Assembly: GCF_037976325.1 (NCBI RefSeq)
Contig: NZ_CP150265.1
Location: forward strand, 758,001-822,000
Length of the DNA stretch: 64,000 bases
Direction: 5' to 3'
Origin: Paenibacillus sp. FSL K6-3182
Lineage (GTDB): Bacteria; Bacillota; Bacilli; Paenibacillales; Paenibacillaceae
Each line of letters opens with the position of its first letter. Positions within the stretch are counted from its first letter, which is position 1. The notes under the pieces are model-generated. The model did not search any database. It was not told where the DNA came from and saw only the letters and a program-made list of their open reading frames with translations. A program made the translations under genes and the position numbers. This document shows, one piece after another, positions 51,895-61,767 of the stretch.

Positions 51895-52779
51895 ATGATG
51901 CCCGGAACTGCAGGACAGCTGAGGAACGGAAACAAAAGCTCCGGCGCTTGGATAGCAAGCAAACTGGGTTATTCCGTACTATATATCGTGTTATCGGTCG
52001 TTGCCATATTGCAAATTTTCCCGCTCGTATGGCTTCTGTTTTTCTCGCTTAAAAACAATCAGGAAGTATTCAATCTTCCTCCGTTGTCACTGCCTATGAA
52101 TCCTAGGTGGGAAAATTACGAGAAGGTATGGAGTGCTGGAAATATTGATGTTTACTTTTTCAACAGCGTATGGATTACGGTTGTAGCGACGGTGCTTACG
52201 ATTGTGTTAGGCAGCCTGGTTACCTACGCGATAACAAGGTTGAAGTGGAAGGGAAGTTCTTTTGTACTCGGTTTATTCATGGTTGCGATGATGATTCCGG
52301 TGCATTCGACGCTCATTCCGTTGTTCAGCATATTCAACAAAATACATCTCATTGATCATCCGTTGTCGCTTATTTTGTCTTATGTAGCGTTCAATATGCC
52401 GATCACGATTATGATCCTGCTTGGCTTCTATTATGCTTTGCCGCGAGAGGTAGAAGAAGCGGCGGTTATTGACGGCTGCTCCGTGAACAAAATATTTTTC
52501 CGAATCGTACTGCCGATGACAGGCTCTGTTATCGCAACGACAGGCATTATTAACATGATTTATAATTGGAATGAATTTATTTTCGTTAATACATTTATAA
52601 GCTCAGATGCCTATAAAACGCTGACGGTCGGCGTGCAAAACTTCATCGGGCAGTATACGACGGACTGGGGCGCAATCGGCGCTACATTAATGATTAGTAT
52701 ATTGCCAATATTGATTGCATTCCTATTCTTAAGCGATCGTATCGTTGAAGGCATAGCGGCAGGTTCAGTCAAAGGCTAA
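51895..52779 (+). CDS. Sugar ABC transporter permease, MalG type (module 3)
   Basis: 294-residue partner permease. Six membrane segments, an EAA loop (LPREVEEAAVIDGCSVNKIFFRI) near 181-203 and the C-terminal GIAAGSVKG of the MalG class. AAGGAGGG precedes ATG 51895, 13 bases after the previous stop. As in the other two importers, no ATPase is encoded. The operon ends in a clear terminator. Confidence 0.9.
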   Translation: MMPGTAGQLRNGNKSSGAWIASKLGYSVLYIVLSVVAILQIFPLVWLLFFSLKNNQEVFNLPPLSLPMNPRWENYEKVWSAGNIDVYFFNSVWITVVATVLTIVLGSLVTYAITRLKWKGSSFVLGLFMVAMMIPVHSTLIPLFSIFNKIHLIDHPLSLILSYVAFNMPITIMILLGFYYALPREVEEAAVIDGCSVNKIFFRIVLPMTGSVIATTGIINMIYNWNEFIFVNTFISSDAYKTLTVGVQNFIGQYTTDWGAIGATLMISILPILIAFLFLSDRIVEGIAAGSVKG

Positions 52780-52823
52780 AGCTGATGATGGATGTCGTTC
52801 GCTTGGCAGTATTTGAATCGTTC

Positions 52824-52865
52824 AAGAACCTCCAATCACAGCAGTGATTATGGAGGTTCTTTCGT
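52824..52865 (+). terminator. Rho-independent terminator of module 3
   Basis: AAGAACCTCCA (52824-52834) pairs with TGGAGGTTCTT (52851-52861), inner ATCAC with GTGAT, followed by TTCGTTT. Confidence 0.87.
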
Positions 52866-52878
52866 TTATGTAAAGTAT

Positions 52879-52929
52879 AAAAAAAAAGAAAGCTCTTAGG
52901 AACGATGCTCAGCTCCCAAAAGCTTTCTT
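52879..52929 (-). terminator. Rho-independent terminator of the GH43 gene
   Basis: On the minus strand AAGAAAGCT pairs with AGCTTTCTT, inner GGGA with TCC, followed by a run of about nine U. Confidence 0.8.
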
Positions 52930-52935
52930 ACTTCA

Positions 52936-54543
52936 TTAATGATTGTCGTATATAAAATAATCAAAGTCTGCATGAAGGCTGCGTCCAGATGTATCCTGAC
53001 ACTGCATGCCGACGAATGCGCCTGTGAAGAAGCCGCCGCCTTGAATGTAGTCATCCGATAGCTTGTAGCATTCGAAGTTTACAGGCAGTCGAGTCCAGCT
53101 CTTGCCATCAAACGAATAAGAGTAGTAGTACAGTGTATTCTCTACGTCAACACGAATATGCACATAGGCAACGTCTTCTGTAATCGCTATTTCGTTTCCT
53201 TGAAGCGGCTCAGAGAACGAAAAATTATCGCATGCAACAAGCTGCAAAATTCTTCCCTTTTCCTCATTCCATGAGATTTGGCAGGATGTCCAGTTTTGCG
53301 TGTTGTAGTAGTTCACAAGCCCAGCTGATTGTTGGAAGGACGTCGGTTGAAATGCGATTTTTGTTTCAGCTGTAAAGTTGAAATGCTGCCATCTCCTTGC
53401 GATAAATGACTGCGTAAATTTGGAAGTCAATGATTCTTTGCCGTATAGACGAAGATGTCCAGGGTTATCGGTCAAAGAAACAATTTGATCTCCTAAAGGG
53501 ATGCGCAGGCTTTGGAAATGCAGGTTTAGCGTGCTGCTATCGAAATCGTCCTTAACTGGATAATCGCGCTCCCATTTCACTTCTGGAATGTTCGGTCCTT
53601 CAATGACAAGGGAAGGCTGGTTGCCGCCAACGACATAAGGCCAATCATTGCGCCATTCGAGCCGCTGAATAGCTGTTTCTCTGCCAAGCGGGCAGTATCC
53701 ACGCGGATCAAGCAGCGGCTGGCCTTCTCTGGAGAGAGGTCGTCCAACTAGATGCACTAAGAACCACTCGCCCGTATGCGTTTGAACGATAGAAGCATGG
53801 CCAGCCTTTTGCAATGGAATACGCGGTGCATGGAACGATGAGATTAACGGATTTTCTGGATGCACCTCATATGGTCCGGTAAGCTGTTTGGAGCGAGCGA
53901 TAGTCGCCTGATGCTCATATTTGGTGCCGCCCTCAGCCGTAAGCAAGTAATAGTAGCCATTCATTTTATAGAGATGAGGAGCTTCGGTCAGCTTAATATC
54001 GGTTCCTTTGAAAATAATTTCAGGTTTGCCGATTAGCTTCTGCTCACTCGCGCTGTATTCCTGTAGCAAAATACCATAGAAGTTGTGATGGCCGACCCGT
54101 TGATCCCACATCATGTTTACAAAATACTTTTTTCCGTCCTCGTCATGGAACAACGATGGATCGAAGCCGGAGCTATTCACATGAATGGGCTCGGACCATT
54201 CGCCATCAATCGTGTCGCAGGTAACCAAATAATTGTGGCAGTCTTTCCATTGTCCTTCGGTCACTTTCACATCGGTATAGATGAGCCAAAATTTATTGTC
54301 ACTATAGGATAGTGCGGGAGCCCAAATACCGCCAGAATCAGGATTGCCCATCATGTTCAGCTGGCTGAGCCTGCTTAAAGGTCTTGAGGCAAGCCTCCAG
54401 TTTTTTAAATCCTTAGAGTGGTAAATGCCGACGCCGGGAAACCATTCGAAGGTTGAAACCGCAATATAGTAGTCTTCTCCTACACGGCAAATACAGGGGT
54501 CTGGATTAAAGCCAGGTAAAATCGGATTTTGGATGGCAGTCAT
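52936..54543 (-). CDS. Glycoside hydrolase family 43 beta-xylosidase-like enzyme
   Basis: 535-residue enzyme with a five-bladed beta-propeller catalytic domain (about 1-310) and a C-terminal beta-sandwich (about 325-535) typical of GH43 beta-xylosidases. Likely catalytic residues are Asp15 ([10 protein letters not shown]), Asp128 (SSGFDPSLF) and Glu187 ([10 protein letters not shown]), within one residue of positions I recall for the Selenomonas enzyme. GIWAPALSY and the [18 protein letters not shown] loop support this. There is no signal peptide, so it should split imported xylo-oligosaccharides or arabinosides inside the cell. ATG 54543 follows AAGGAG. It is divergent from an AraC regulator and convergent with importer module 3. 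Confidence 0.92.
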   Translation of the reverse strand: MTAIQNPILPGFNPDPCICRVGEDYYIAVSTFEWFPGVGIYHSKDLKNWRLASRPLSRLSQLNMMGNPDSGGIWAPALSYSDNKFWLIYTDVKVTEGQWKDCHNYLVTCDTIDGEWSEPIHVNSSGFDPSLFHDEDGKKYFVNMMWDQRVGHHNFYGILLQEYSASEQKLIGKPEIIFKGTDIKLTEAPHLYKMNGYYYLLTAEGGTKYEHQATIARSKQLTGPYEVHPENPLISSFHAPRIPLQKAGHASIVQTHTGEWFLVHLVGRPLSREGQPLLDPRGYCPLGRETAIQRLEWRNDWPYVVGGNQPSLVIEGPNIPEVKWERDYPVKDDFDSSTLNLHFQSLRIPLGDQIVSLTDNPGHLRLYGKESLTSKFTQSFIARRWQHFNFTAETKIAFQPTSFQQSAGLVNYYNTQNWTSCQISWNEEKGRILQLVACDNFSFSEPLQGNEIAITEDVAYVHIRVDVENTLYYYSYSFDGKSWTRLPVNFECYKLSDDYIQGGGFFTGAFVGMQCQDTSGRSLHADFDYFIYDNH

Positions 54544-54695
54544 ATCTTTTCTCCTTTTTAGGAAATGAATTGTAATCTATACTATCTATATCATAGCAAT
54601 GATTTTAACCCGTTCCCATATCCATACCATGTTGATATTTACCCAAATCAATCATATTTTTGAGCCTGCAAATAAGGAAGGAGAAATACGCGCTT
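54544..54695. promoter_or_regulatory. Divergent control region between GH43 and AraC genes
   Basis: About 150 AT-rich bases that must hold both promoters. Repeated CTATA/TATAG steps occur at 54575-54597, and GATTTTAACCC at 54600-54610. The site arrangement fits regulation of the GH43 gene by the divergent AraC protein, but no exact operator repeat was identified. Confidence 0.35.
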
Positions 54696-55583
54696 ATGCA
54701 AATAAAAATAGAGTCCGCTAGAAAGGAATTTATGCTGCCTGATATGGATTCCACCTTCCGTGTTTTTGCAGCACACTGGCGTACGGTTGATCCGGATTGG
54801 AAATATCCGCTGCATAAGCATCCTCTATTTGAAGTGAATCTCGTATTATCGGGAACGCAGGAGATGAAGGTTAACGGACATGCCTATAAGCAAGGTCCAG
54901 GTGATCTTATATTGCTCAATCCGGGGGACAATCATGAAAGCTCTGTCGCTAGTAATGATGAAATGACCTATTACTGCTTGCATTTTGACGTCGATGAGAG
55001 ATCTTTCCGTGAGCTTCTTATTCGCAATAGCCGTTGTTTTCACGAAGCTGGCAGTGAGCTGGCAGTAGCAATCAAGCCAGCTTTGGATAAATTAATGGCA
55101 TTAACCTCTGAAGAAGCAGTGGTACGAGTAGAATCTCGCATGAATATTTTGTCTGCTTTATTTGAACTGTTTGCCGGATTAAGCGGTACGCTGTCTGAGC
55201 TTAACCGCGGTGATGAGGCTGGTGCACGGAAATCGGCTGCAGCAGCACAGATTGCGACTATGCTGGAGCGTACGGTTGAGGGTGCGGCAAGCAGAAGAGG
55301 GCAGGAGGACGAGATGGAGACGATAAAATTAATTGCGGATTCGGTGGGTTACAGCATGTCGTCGGTCAATCGCATGTTTACCCAGGTGTATGGCGTGTCT
55401 CCCCGTCAATATTTGTCCACTTTGATGCTAAAAAAAGCGAAGCTGCTGCTGATGAATCCCGAAGCAACGGTAGAGTCGATATCGGCGAGGCTTGGCTACC
55501 ATAATATTGCGCACTTCAGCAGGCAGTTCAAGCGCTGGACGGGGGAGTCGCCAAGCAGCTTCCGCAGCCGTTTCCATGAATAA
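54696..55583 (+). CDS. AraC-family transcriptional regulator with cupin sensor domain
   Basis: 295-residue regulator. An N-terminal cupin-like fold (about 20-105) has KYPLHKHPLFEVNLVLSG and GPGDLILLNPGDNHE. The C-terminal AraC domain (about 200-293) has SVGYSMSSVNRMFTQVYGVSPRQYL and ISARLGYHNIAHFSRQFKRWTGESP (first and second helix-turn-helix). The cupin would bind a sugar effector, and the divergent GH43 gene is its most likely target. ATG 54696 lies 12 bases after AAGGAG, a loose spacing; an upstream TTG (54660) is possible. Confidence 0.88.
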   Translation: MQIKIESARKEFMLPDMDSTFRVFAAHWRTVDPDWKYPLHKHPLFEVNLVLSGTQEMKVNGHAYKQGPGDLILLNPGDNHESSVASNDEMTYYCLHFDVDERSFRELLIRNSRCFHEAGSELAVAIKPALDKLMALTSEEAVVRVESRMNILSALFELFAGLSGTLSELNRGDEAGARKSAAAAQIATMLERTVEGAASRRGQEDEMETIKLIADSVGYSMSSVNRMFTQVYGVSPRQYLSTLMLKKAKLLLMNPEATVESISARLGYHNIAHFSRQFKRWTGESPSSFRSRFHE

Positions 55584-55664
55584 GCAAAACGCTTCATCTT
55601 GAATGTGCAATATACTATAATTGGAAAGTGATCATTATATTATCTTATTTGGCGGTGGAGACTA

Positions 55665-56108
55665 GTGTCAGCTGAAATTACTTATGGAAGCAAAGAAGAA
55701 AGCGAATACGTGAAAAGAAAACTGATCGAGTATAATCATGGGCATGTCCCCGACGAGTTGAAAAACAATTATGAGGAAATAAACCTGACGATAAAGGATG
55801 ACGAGGGCAAAATCCTTGGCGGACTATTAAGCGTCTTTTGCTGGAATTGGATAGAGGTCGATATTTTATGGGTAGATCAAGCTCTTAGAGGCACAGGTCT
55901 CGGCAGCCAGCTGCTATCCCAAATAGAGAAAATAGCTAAAGAGAAGAAATGCACCTTCATTAAGCTAAACACGTTTAGTTTTCAGGCGCCGGAATTTTAT
56001 AAGAAAAATGGTTATAGAGAAGTGGCGGTCTTTGAAGACGCGCCCTTAGGCAGCAAACATTATTATTTTCGAAAAGATATTAGTCCACTCATTTCAATCA
56101 GAATATAA
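55665..56108 (+). CDS. GNAT N-acetyltransferase
   Basis: 147-residue single-domain acetyltransferase. Motif A is VDQALRGTGLGSQLLSQIEK with the acetyl-CoA loop Arg-Gly-Thr-Gly-Leu-Gly, followed by FYKKNGYREVAVFED, the usual C-terminal strand. Substrate unknown. The start GTG 55665 follows GGTGGAG closely. The prephenate dehydratase gene begins 39 bases later and may share a transcript. Confidence 0.87.
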   Translation: MSAEITYGSKEESEYVKRKLIEYNHGHVPDELKNNYEEINLTIKDDEGKILGGLLSVFCWNWIEVDILWVDQALRGTGLGSQLLSQIEKIAKEKKCTFIKLNTFSFQAPEFYKKNGYREVAVFEDAPLGSKHYYFRKDISPLISIRI

Positions 56109-56147
56109 CAAAAGGCTGCCAAGTTTTAAAGAAGAAGGGATTTGAAT

Positions 56148-56963
56148 ATGATCAAAGTTGCTTATTTAGGGCCCAAGGGAACCTTTTCGGAAGAGGCTGC
56201 CCATCAATATTTTGCTGATTCAACCGAATGGGTTATGCACGAATCGATATTGGATGTATTGGAAGCTGTTTATTCGGAGGAAGTGGATAAATGTATTGTT
56301 CCGATTGAAAATTCAATTGCAGGCAACATACATATGACCATTGACGGTTTATTAATGTACAATCTTCACATTGAAGCGGATCTGGTTTTTACGGTATCCC
56401 TTCATTTGATTGGAAGTCCTGAGGCTGATATCAATGAGATCACAACGGTTAGATCTATAAATCCAGTTATTAACCAGTGCAGGGAGTTCATTAAACGCAA
56501 TCATCTAAAAACGGAATATACAGATAGTACAGCGAAGGCTGCTCAATCCATTAAAGAATCGGATACGGTCGCGGCGATTGCTTCGAAATCGGTAGCAGAG
56601 CAATATAGCTTGAAAATACTCGATAGTGAAATTCAAGACCATTCAGCTAATCACACCCGATTTATTGTTGTCAGCAAAAAAATACCTTTGGGCAAAGCAC
56701 AAATGAAGTCCATGCTATTGCTAACACCAAACAATGAATTCCCGGGGGTATTGTCATCCATTCTAAATGTTTTCTCCGCACTAGGCATTAACCTTACTTG
56801 GATTGAATCGCGTCCCACTGGTAAGCAATTAGGGACATATCGCTTTTTAATAGAAACGGAAATGGCGCAGGATGAACCGCGTATGAATAAAGCGATGAAA
56901 ATTTTTGAAACGTTTGGGCATCAAGTGCATATTGTAGGAAGTTATTCGACAACTATTCTTTAA
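56148..56963 (+). CDS. pheA: Prephenate dehydratase
   Basis: 271-residue monofunctional enzyme of phenylalanine biosynthesis, converting prephenate to phenylpyruvate. The catalytic domain (about 1-180) starts with VAYLGPKGTFSEEAA and holds PIENSIAG, TDSTAKAAQSI and the catalytic Thr in NHTRFIVV. A C-terminal ACT domain (about 192-271) has the ESRPTGKQLGTYRF phenylalanine-binding motif, so feedback inhibition is expected. ATG 56148 has AAGGG about nine bases upstream. No other aromatic amino acid gene is nearby. Confidence 0.93.
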   Translation: MIKVAYLGPKGTFSEEAAHQYFADSTEWVMHESILDVLEAVYSEEVDKCIVPIENSIAGNIHMTIDGLLMYNLHIEADLVFTVSLHLIGSPEADINEITTVRSINPVINQCREFIKRNHLKTEYTDSTAKAAQSIKESDTVAAIASKSVAEQYSLKILDSEIQDHSANHTRFIVVSKKIPLGKAQMKSMLLLTPNNEFPGVLSSILNVFSALGINLTWIESRPTGKQLGTYRFLIETEMAQDEPRMNKAMKIFETFGHQVHIVGSYSTTIL

Positions 56964-57049
56964 CGGGATAGTTCTCCTAATCAGCAGATTAGCAACAATT
57001 ATTTCCATCCCATCGTTATAGGATATAAGAATGAATGGGAGTGATGAAC

Positions 57050-57637
57050 ATGAGAAATAAAGTACTATTACTAACCCTTAGCTTCATCTGTTTGTTTATC
57101 GTAGTGAACGCTAATTTTGTCCATGCTTGCTCACCTATCCCATGGAACTTTGAAGAGGCTTATGAGTCGAAAGCTATGGTTTATGGCAAGGTGGCTGATA
57201 TAAGTGAGGACGGAAGAAAAGTTACACTGGCTGTTACTTCATATGCTGGACCGGGCAAAGCGCCGCAGACGATTTATTTGCCAGAAACGATAGACAATAG
57301 AAGCAAATATCCAGCTGGAAATGCATGTCCTGATTTTTCTATGAAGTTCAAATCCGGTGAAGAATACGTCTTTTTCCTATCTGACATCCCTCCTAATCTT
57401 AAATTGCTTTCTCCAAGCTGGATAACGGCGTCTAAAGTAGAAAATGGGCAGGTCGTCGTTGGATATCCAAATGGTGAAAAGGACGAATTGGAAGATCGGT
57501 TGAAGGAGTTTGCAGATTCAAAGAATTACGAGATACAGTCGCCACATAGCACATCTCCTATTTGGGGGAAAAGCGATAAGTTATTAGTGCCGTCCATGAT
57601 CGTAGTCGGCTTGCGCATCATGTTAGGACGTATTTAA
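57050..57637 (+). CDS. Secreted protein of unknown function, possible TIMP/netrin-like fold
   Basis: 195-residue protein. A signal peptide (about 1-26) ends at Val-His-Ala, leaving a mature protein that begins with Cys. The pattern Cys...AYESKAMVYGKVADISEDGR, a second Cys near residue 92 (GNACPDF) and alternating strands recall the tissue-inhibitor/netrin (NTR)-like module found in some bacterial secreted proteins. The C-terminus (LLVPSMIVVGLRIMLG) is hydrophobic and could anchor it. No catalytic motif is visible. ATG 57050 follows GGGAGTG. Confidence 0.6.
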   Translation: MRNKVLLLTLSFICLFIVVNANFVHACSPIPWNFEEAYESKAMVYGKVADISEDGRKVTLAVTSYAGPGKAPQTIYLPETIDNRSKYPAGNACPDFSMKFKSGEEYVFFLSDIPPNLKLLSPSWITASKVENGQVVVGYPNGEKDELEDRLKEFADSKNYEIQSPHSTSPIWGKSDKLLVPSMIVVGLRIMLGRI

Positions 57638-57719
57638 TGTTGTGAAATACGAATGAACAACAGCTAAATCCTAGTTACAATAGGGGAACGATTCTCCCTA
57701 TAGAAAGGGGAATAGCGCC

Positions 57720-58604
57720 TTGGAATTAACGTACTTAAAAACATTTCGCGAAGTAGCAAAGTGGGGGAGCTTCACACGAGCTGCTGAAACTCTGGGTTAT
57801 GCGCAGTCGAGTATTACGACTCAAATTCAGAAGCTTGAAGAATCGTATGGGGCAGTTCTTTTGGAGCGATTTGGGAGGAAAATGAGGCTAACGATGGCCG
57901 GGGAAACGCTATTGCAATATGCCGACGATATCGTTAGGCTGCATGAGGAGTCAAAAGAAGTTCTCTCCACACAGTCGAAGGGCACGCTGACCATTGGTAC
58001 GATTGAGACATTGGCTGCTTTTTTCCTCCCCCCGCATCTTCAGGCTTATCGTATAAGCTACCCGCAGGTTAACATTGTCATTCAGCCGGGGAATGAACCG
58101 GTAATTATCGAGAGTGTAAAAGAGGGAGCTTTAGATGTTGGGATCATCTTAGATCCGCCGTTTACTGATCCTGAGCTTCACAGCTGTATTTTGAGGGAAG
58201 AGGAGCTTGTCATCATTGCAAGTCCCGATCATCGCTTCGGAAGCTTTGATGAGGTGCAGGTTGAAGATTTGGCGAACGAATCGATGATTTTAACAGAGAA
58301 TGGCTGCACCTACCGGGCTATGCTGCTCAAGGTACTCAAGCATAACCATGTGAATTATACATTATCGTATGAGTTTGGCAATTTAGAAGCGATTAAGCAG
58401 TGTGTGATGTACGGTCTTGGAATTGCTTTATTGCCGCGTATTGTCGTTGCTGATGCGGTTCAGAAAGGCGAGTTGATTGCTGTTCCTTTTGCGCACCCCG
58501 ATTGTAAGTTCTATACACAGCTCATCTATGCCAAGAAGAAATGGAAATCCAAAGCGTTTACGGGGTTCTTAGAGCTTGTTGGCGGAGTTAATCATCAAAA
58601 TTAA
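57720..58604 (+). CDS. LysR-family transcriptional regulator
   Basis: 294-residue LysR-type regulator. The N-terminal winged helix (about 1-60; ELTYLKTFREVAKWGSFTRA, then AETLGYAQSSITTQIQKLE) binds DNA. A linker helix and a periplasmic-binding-protein-like effector domain follow (about 88-290). It is of the CysL/YtlI-type size. The effector and targets are unknown; the rhodanese gene 110 bases downstream on the same strand is a possible target. Start TTG 57720 follows AAAGGGG by nine bases. Confidence 0.92.
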   Translation: MELTYLKTFREVAKWGSFTRAAETLGYAQSSITTQIQKLEESYGAVLLERFGRKMRLTMAGETLLQYADDIVRLHEESKEVLSTQSKGTLTIGTIETLAAFFLPPHLQAYRISYPQVNIVIQPGNEPVIIESVKEGALDVGIILDPPFTDPELHSCILREEELVIIASPDHRFGSFDEVQVEDLANESMILTENGCTYRAMLLKVLKHNHVNYTLSYEFGNLEAIKQCVMYGLGIALLPRIVVADAVQKGELIAVPFAHPDCKFYTQLIYAKKKWKSKAFTGFLELVGGVNHQN

Positions 58605-58714
58605 TGAAGTATACTATAGATTTCTATCGATAACTCCATTGTTTAAGGCTGTGCTACATTATATTTAAGAAAGCGAACAGCTTAAATATAACAGCTCAAA
58701 TGGAGGCAGCGGAA

Positions 58715-59152
58715 ATGGAAAACGAAACTTATGTATCGCTTGTTCTTGAAACACCAGCAGCTTCACCGGAGGATACCCATCGTCATTATATGAACAAACT
58801 GGCTGTAGAAACAGATGTTTCTGACGTATGTCATGATATGAAGCGGGGCGTTAATGACTTTCTGCTCATTGATGTTCGCAGTGCAAAAGATTATGAAGAG
58901 TGCCATGTTCCTGGTGCGATTAACCTGCCCTCCAATCTGATTAATGAGGAGAGGACTTCATCCTTCTCAAAGGAACAAGTCATTGTTGTATACTGCTGGG
59001 GGCCGGCATGCAATGGAGCGGCCAAAGGTGCCGCTCGTTTATCTGGGCTTGGCTTTAAGGTAAAGGAGATGCTTGGCGGCATGGAATATTGGCGTAAGGA
59101 AGGCAATGAGGTAGAGGGCTTGTTAGGTGGGTCTGCCCCTTTAATCGGGTAA
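58715..59152 (+). CDS. Rhodanese-like domain protein
   Basis: 145-residue single rhodanese domain. The fold marks are DFLLIDVRSAKDYEECHVPGAINLP and the active-site loop VVYCWGPACNGAAKGA, with likely catalytic Cys94 and a second Cys99. It could move sulfur or act as a persulfide carrier; with a LysR regulator next door a sulfur or redox role is plausible. ATG 58715 was chosen behind GGAGGCAG; an earlier ATG (58700) would place that site inside the gene. Confidence 0.88.
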   Translation: MENETYVSLVLETPAASPEDTHRHYMNKLAVETDVSDVCHDMKRGVNDFLLIDVRSAKDYEECHVPGAINLPSNLINEERTSSFSKEQVIVVYCWGPACNGAAKGAARLSGLGFKVKEMLGGMEYWRKEGNEVEGLLGGSAPLIG

Positions 59153-59277
59153 TGAACAAGCCGCGGCTCTCAGGAGTACTAAAACCTGATAACAAATCAT
59201 TATAGCTAAACTTTATCGGAAATAGAAATATGCAAATGGTAAAATGAGGCTATGTTAATAATGAGAGGGTTTTAGAG

Positions 59278-60336
59278 ATGGAAAAAGAACTAACTTCCTT
59301 ATTTGATGAGTATCATGAGCAGCATCATTTTTCAGGTACAGGATTAGTGAACAAAGGCGGCAAGGTCATATTCGCCCGAGCATACGGCTTTGCACATAGA
59401 GGATTTAAAGTGGCAAACCAGATGAATACGATGTTCGATACAGCTTCGATTACCAAATTGTTTACTGCAGTTGCGATACTTCAGCTTGTTGAGCAAGGCA
59501 AAATAAAGCTGGAAGACCGAATTACAGCGATCATCGACCTCACTGGCACCAAAATACCAAGCGACGTTACGATCGCTCATTTACTTACGCATACGTCAGG
59601 TATTGCTGATGATGCAGATGAAGAAATGGGAGAGAGCTACGAGGATTTGTTCATAAACAAGCCCAATTACTCGATAAGAGATTGTGCTGATTTTATTCCT
59701 CAGTTTGCGTATAAGGAACCCAAATTCAAGGCGGGAACAAACGTCAGCTATAATAACTGTGCATTTGTGCTGCTAGGCCTCGCGATTGAGAAAGCAACCA
59801 ATGGAAACTATCGAAGCTATGTAGATGAACATATATTTCGTGCTTGCGGGATGCAGAATACAGCATTTAGCTCAAAAGATGAGGGAGATGCTCCTATTGC
59901 TGAAGGCTACGCTGCCATTTACGACGAACAAAATATAGTCGCGTGGCGTAAAAACATATATTCCTATCCGCCAATGGGTACTTCTGATGGAGGTGCATTT
60001 ACTACTGTCGGCGACCTTGACTTGTTCATGCGTGCACTCATTAATGGAAGGTTGTTATCCGAGGAGATGACGACCGAGATCATGAAGCCTCATTCTGCCA
60101 TCGAACAAAAGTATGAATGGGGCAAAATCGTAAACGGATATGGCTTTCATTTTCTCTACAATAATGATGGCAAACTAATTCGAATGTATAAAGAGGGTTC
60201 AAATGCAGGTGTAGCTGCTATGTTTGCCTATTACCCGGAGATGGATTCTACCAGTATTATACTGGCAAATCAAACCTGCAACGTATGGGAGCTACATTTC
60301 AAAGCAGAGCAGCTGTTGCTGGCTGAAGGTAATTAA
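59278..60336 (+). CDS. Serine hydrolase of the beta-lactamase/penicillin-binding family
   Basis: 352-residue class C-like serine hydrolase with no signal peptide. The nucleophile motif is Ser57-Ile-Thr-Lys60, the second element Tyr158-Asn-Asn160 (SYNN), and HTSG at about 105-108. The protein is smaller than true AmpC enzymes with a signal, and cytoplasmic members are usually esterases or D-peptidases of unknown substrate. GAGAGGG precedes ATG 59278 by several bases. It is followed by a terminator shared with the deo operon. Confidence 0.87.
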   Translation: MEKELTSLFDEYHEQHHFSGTGLVNKGGKVIFARAYGFAHRGFKVANQMNTMFDTASITKLFTAVAILQLVEQGKIKLEDRITAIIDLTGTKIPSDVTIAHLLTHTSGIADDADEEMGESYEDLFINKPNYSIRDCADFIPQFAYKEPKFKAGTNVSYNNCAFVLLGLAIEKATNGNYRSYVDEHIFRACGMQNTAFSSKDEGDAPIAEGYAAIYDEQNIVAWRKNIYSYPPMGTSDGGAFTTVGDLDLFMRALINGRLLSEEMTTEIMKPHSAIEQKYEWGKIVNGYGFHFLYNNDGKLIRMYKEGSNAGVAAMFAYYPEMDSTSIILANQTCNVWELHFKAEQLLLAEGN

Positions 60337-60366
60337 ATCGGTGCATATGGTCTGCTGTAATTAAAG

Positions 60367-60417
60367 AAGAGGACTGTTGTAGCTGCCTAAACGGCAAGCT
60401 CCAACGGTCCTCTTTGT
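60367..60417. terminator. Bidirectional terminator between serine hydrolase and deo operon
   Basis: AAGAGGAC...AGCTGCC pairs with GGCAAGCT...GTCCTCTTT (60367-60415) with small mismatches around a short loop. It ends the nucleoside operon on the minus strand and the hydrolase gene on the plus strand. Confidence 0.85.
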
Positions 60418-60424
60418 AATTATA

Positions 60425-61726
60425 TTATTCTGTCACAATTCCGTAGATGAGTACGGGTGGTGTTACGCTGCTGCCGATGCGGATGTTTTCGTAAATGATG
60501 TTAAGCACATCATCAACATTCTCACGGTTGGAATGAATCGTAACGAGGGATTCACCTGTTTTAACCGCATCGCCGATTTTTTTGTTCAGCATGAGGCCTA
60601 CAGCCAAATCAATTTCCGATTCCTTCGTCGCACGTCCAGCTCCAAGCAGCATCGCTGCAGTTCCGATCTCATCGGCAATAATTTCAGTGACCACGCCGTC
60701 TGCTTTGGCAGGCACCTCAATCAGATAAGGCGCTTGCGGCAATTTCTCAGGATGATCCACAACCGAAGGATCGCCGCCTTGATTAGCGATAAATGATTTG
60801 AATTTTTCGAGTGCTTTGCCGTTGCGAATAACTTCTTTCAGCATTTCCTCGGCTTCTTCTAGAGAGCTAGCTTTATTCGCAAGAAACACCATTTGGCTGC
60901 CTAGTGCAAGACAAAGCTCTTCCAAATCTTTAGGTCCTTTTCCTTGAAGTGTATCGATTGCTTCTTTCACTTCAAGCGCGTTGCCGATTGCGAGGCCAAG
61001 CGGCTGGCTCATATCCGAGATGACGGCCATCGTCTTACGGCCAACGTTATTGCCGATGCTTACCATAGCATGTGCAAGCTCCTTGGCATCTTCAACGGTT
61101 TTCATAAATGCACCAGCGCCTGTTTTCACATCCAGCACGATAGCATCTGAACCGGCAGCAATCTTCTTGCTCATAATCGAGCTGGCAATGAGCGGAATAG
61201 AATCTACCGTTGCTGTAACATCGCGCAAAGCATATAGCTTCTTATCAGCTGGCGTCAAATTGCCGGATTGTCCGATAACCGCAATTTTATCCTTGTTCAC
61301 GAGGTTCACGAATTCATCCTTGCCGATTTCCACATGGAATCCTGCAATGGCTTCCAGCTTGTCAATTGTACCGCCAGTATGTCCAAGACCGCGGCCTGAC
61401 ATTTTGGCAACAGGGATATCCAGTGCAGCAACAAGTGGAGCAAGTACAAGCGTAGTTGTATCGCCAACACCGCCAGTGGAGTGCTTATCTACCTTCACGC
61501 CTTCAATTGCCGACAGATCAATCGTATCGCCGGAATTCACGATCGCCATCGTTAAGTCAGCGCGTTCGCGCTCTGTCATATCCTTGAAGAAGATAGCCAT
61601 AGCCAAGGCGCTAACCTGATAGTCAGGAATTTCATCCTTCGTATAGCCTTCAATAATAAAGTTGATTTCCTCTGTTGTAAGCTCTCCGCCGTCACGTTTT
61701 TTCTCAATTAGGTCAACCATTCTCAT
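60425..61726 (-). CDS. pdp: Pyrimidine-nucleoside phosphorylase
   Basis: 433-residue enzyme that splits uridine, thymidine and deoxyuridine with phosphate to base and (deoxy)ribose-1-phosphate. Strongly like B. subtilis Pdp throughout. Motifs: the phosphate-binding [52 protein letters not shown] and the C-terminal [13 protein letters not shown] domain. It is the last gene of the nucleoside operon and lies 41 bases after deoD. ATG 61726 follows GAGGAG. Confidence 0.96.
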   Translation of the reverse strand: MRMVDLIEKKRDGGELTTEEINFIIEGYTKDEIPDYQVSALAMAIFFKDMTERERADLTMAIVNSGDTIDLSAIEGVKVDKHSTGGVGDTTTLVLAPLVAALDIPVAKMSGRGLGHTGGTIDKLEAIAGFHVEIGKDEFVNLVNKDKIAVIGQSGNLTPADKKLYALRDVTATVDSIPLIASSIMSKKIAAGSDAIVLDVKTGAGAFMKTVEDAKELAHAMVSIGNNVGRKTMAVISDMSQPLGLAIGNALEVKEAIDTLQGKGPKDLEELCLALGSQMVFLANKASSLEEAEEMLKEVIRNGKALEKFKSFIANQGGDPSVVDHPEKLPQAPYLIEVPAKADGVVTEIIADEIGTAAMLLGAGRATKESEIDLAVGLMLNKKIGDAVKTGESLVTIHSNRENVDDVLNIIYENIRIGSSVTPPVLIYGIVTE

Positions 61727-61767
61727 GTTGTTGTCTCCTCGCTGTTCATTGATTATTTAATATCAAA

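Noticed and set aside
60981..61619. Long plus-strand open frame opposite the pdp gene
   Set aside because: Antisense to a strongly conserved enzyme gene, no ribosome-binding site and no family resemblance; it arises from codon bias of the real gene.
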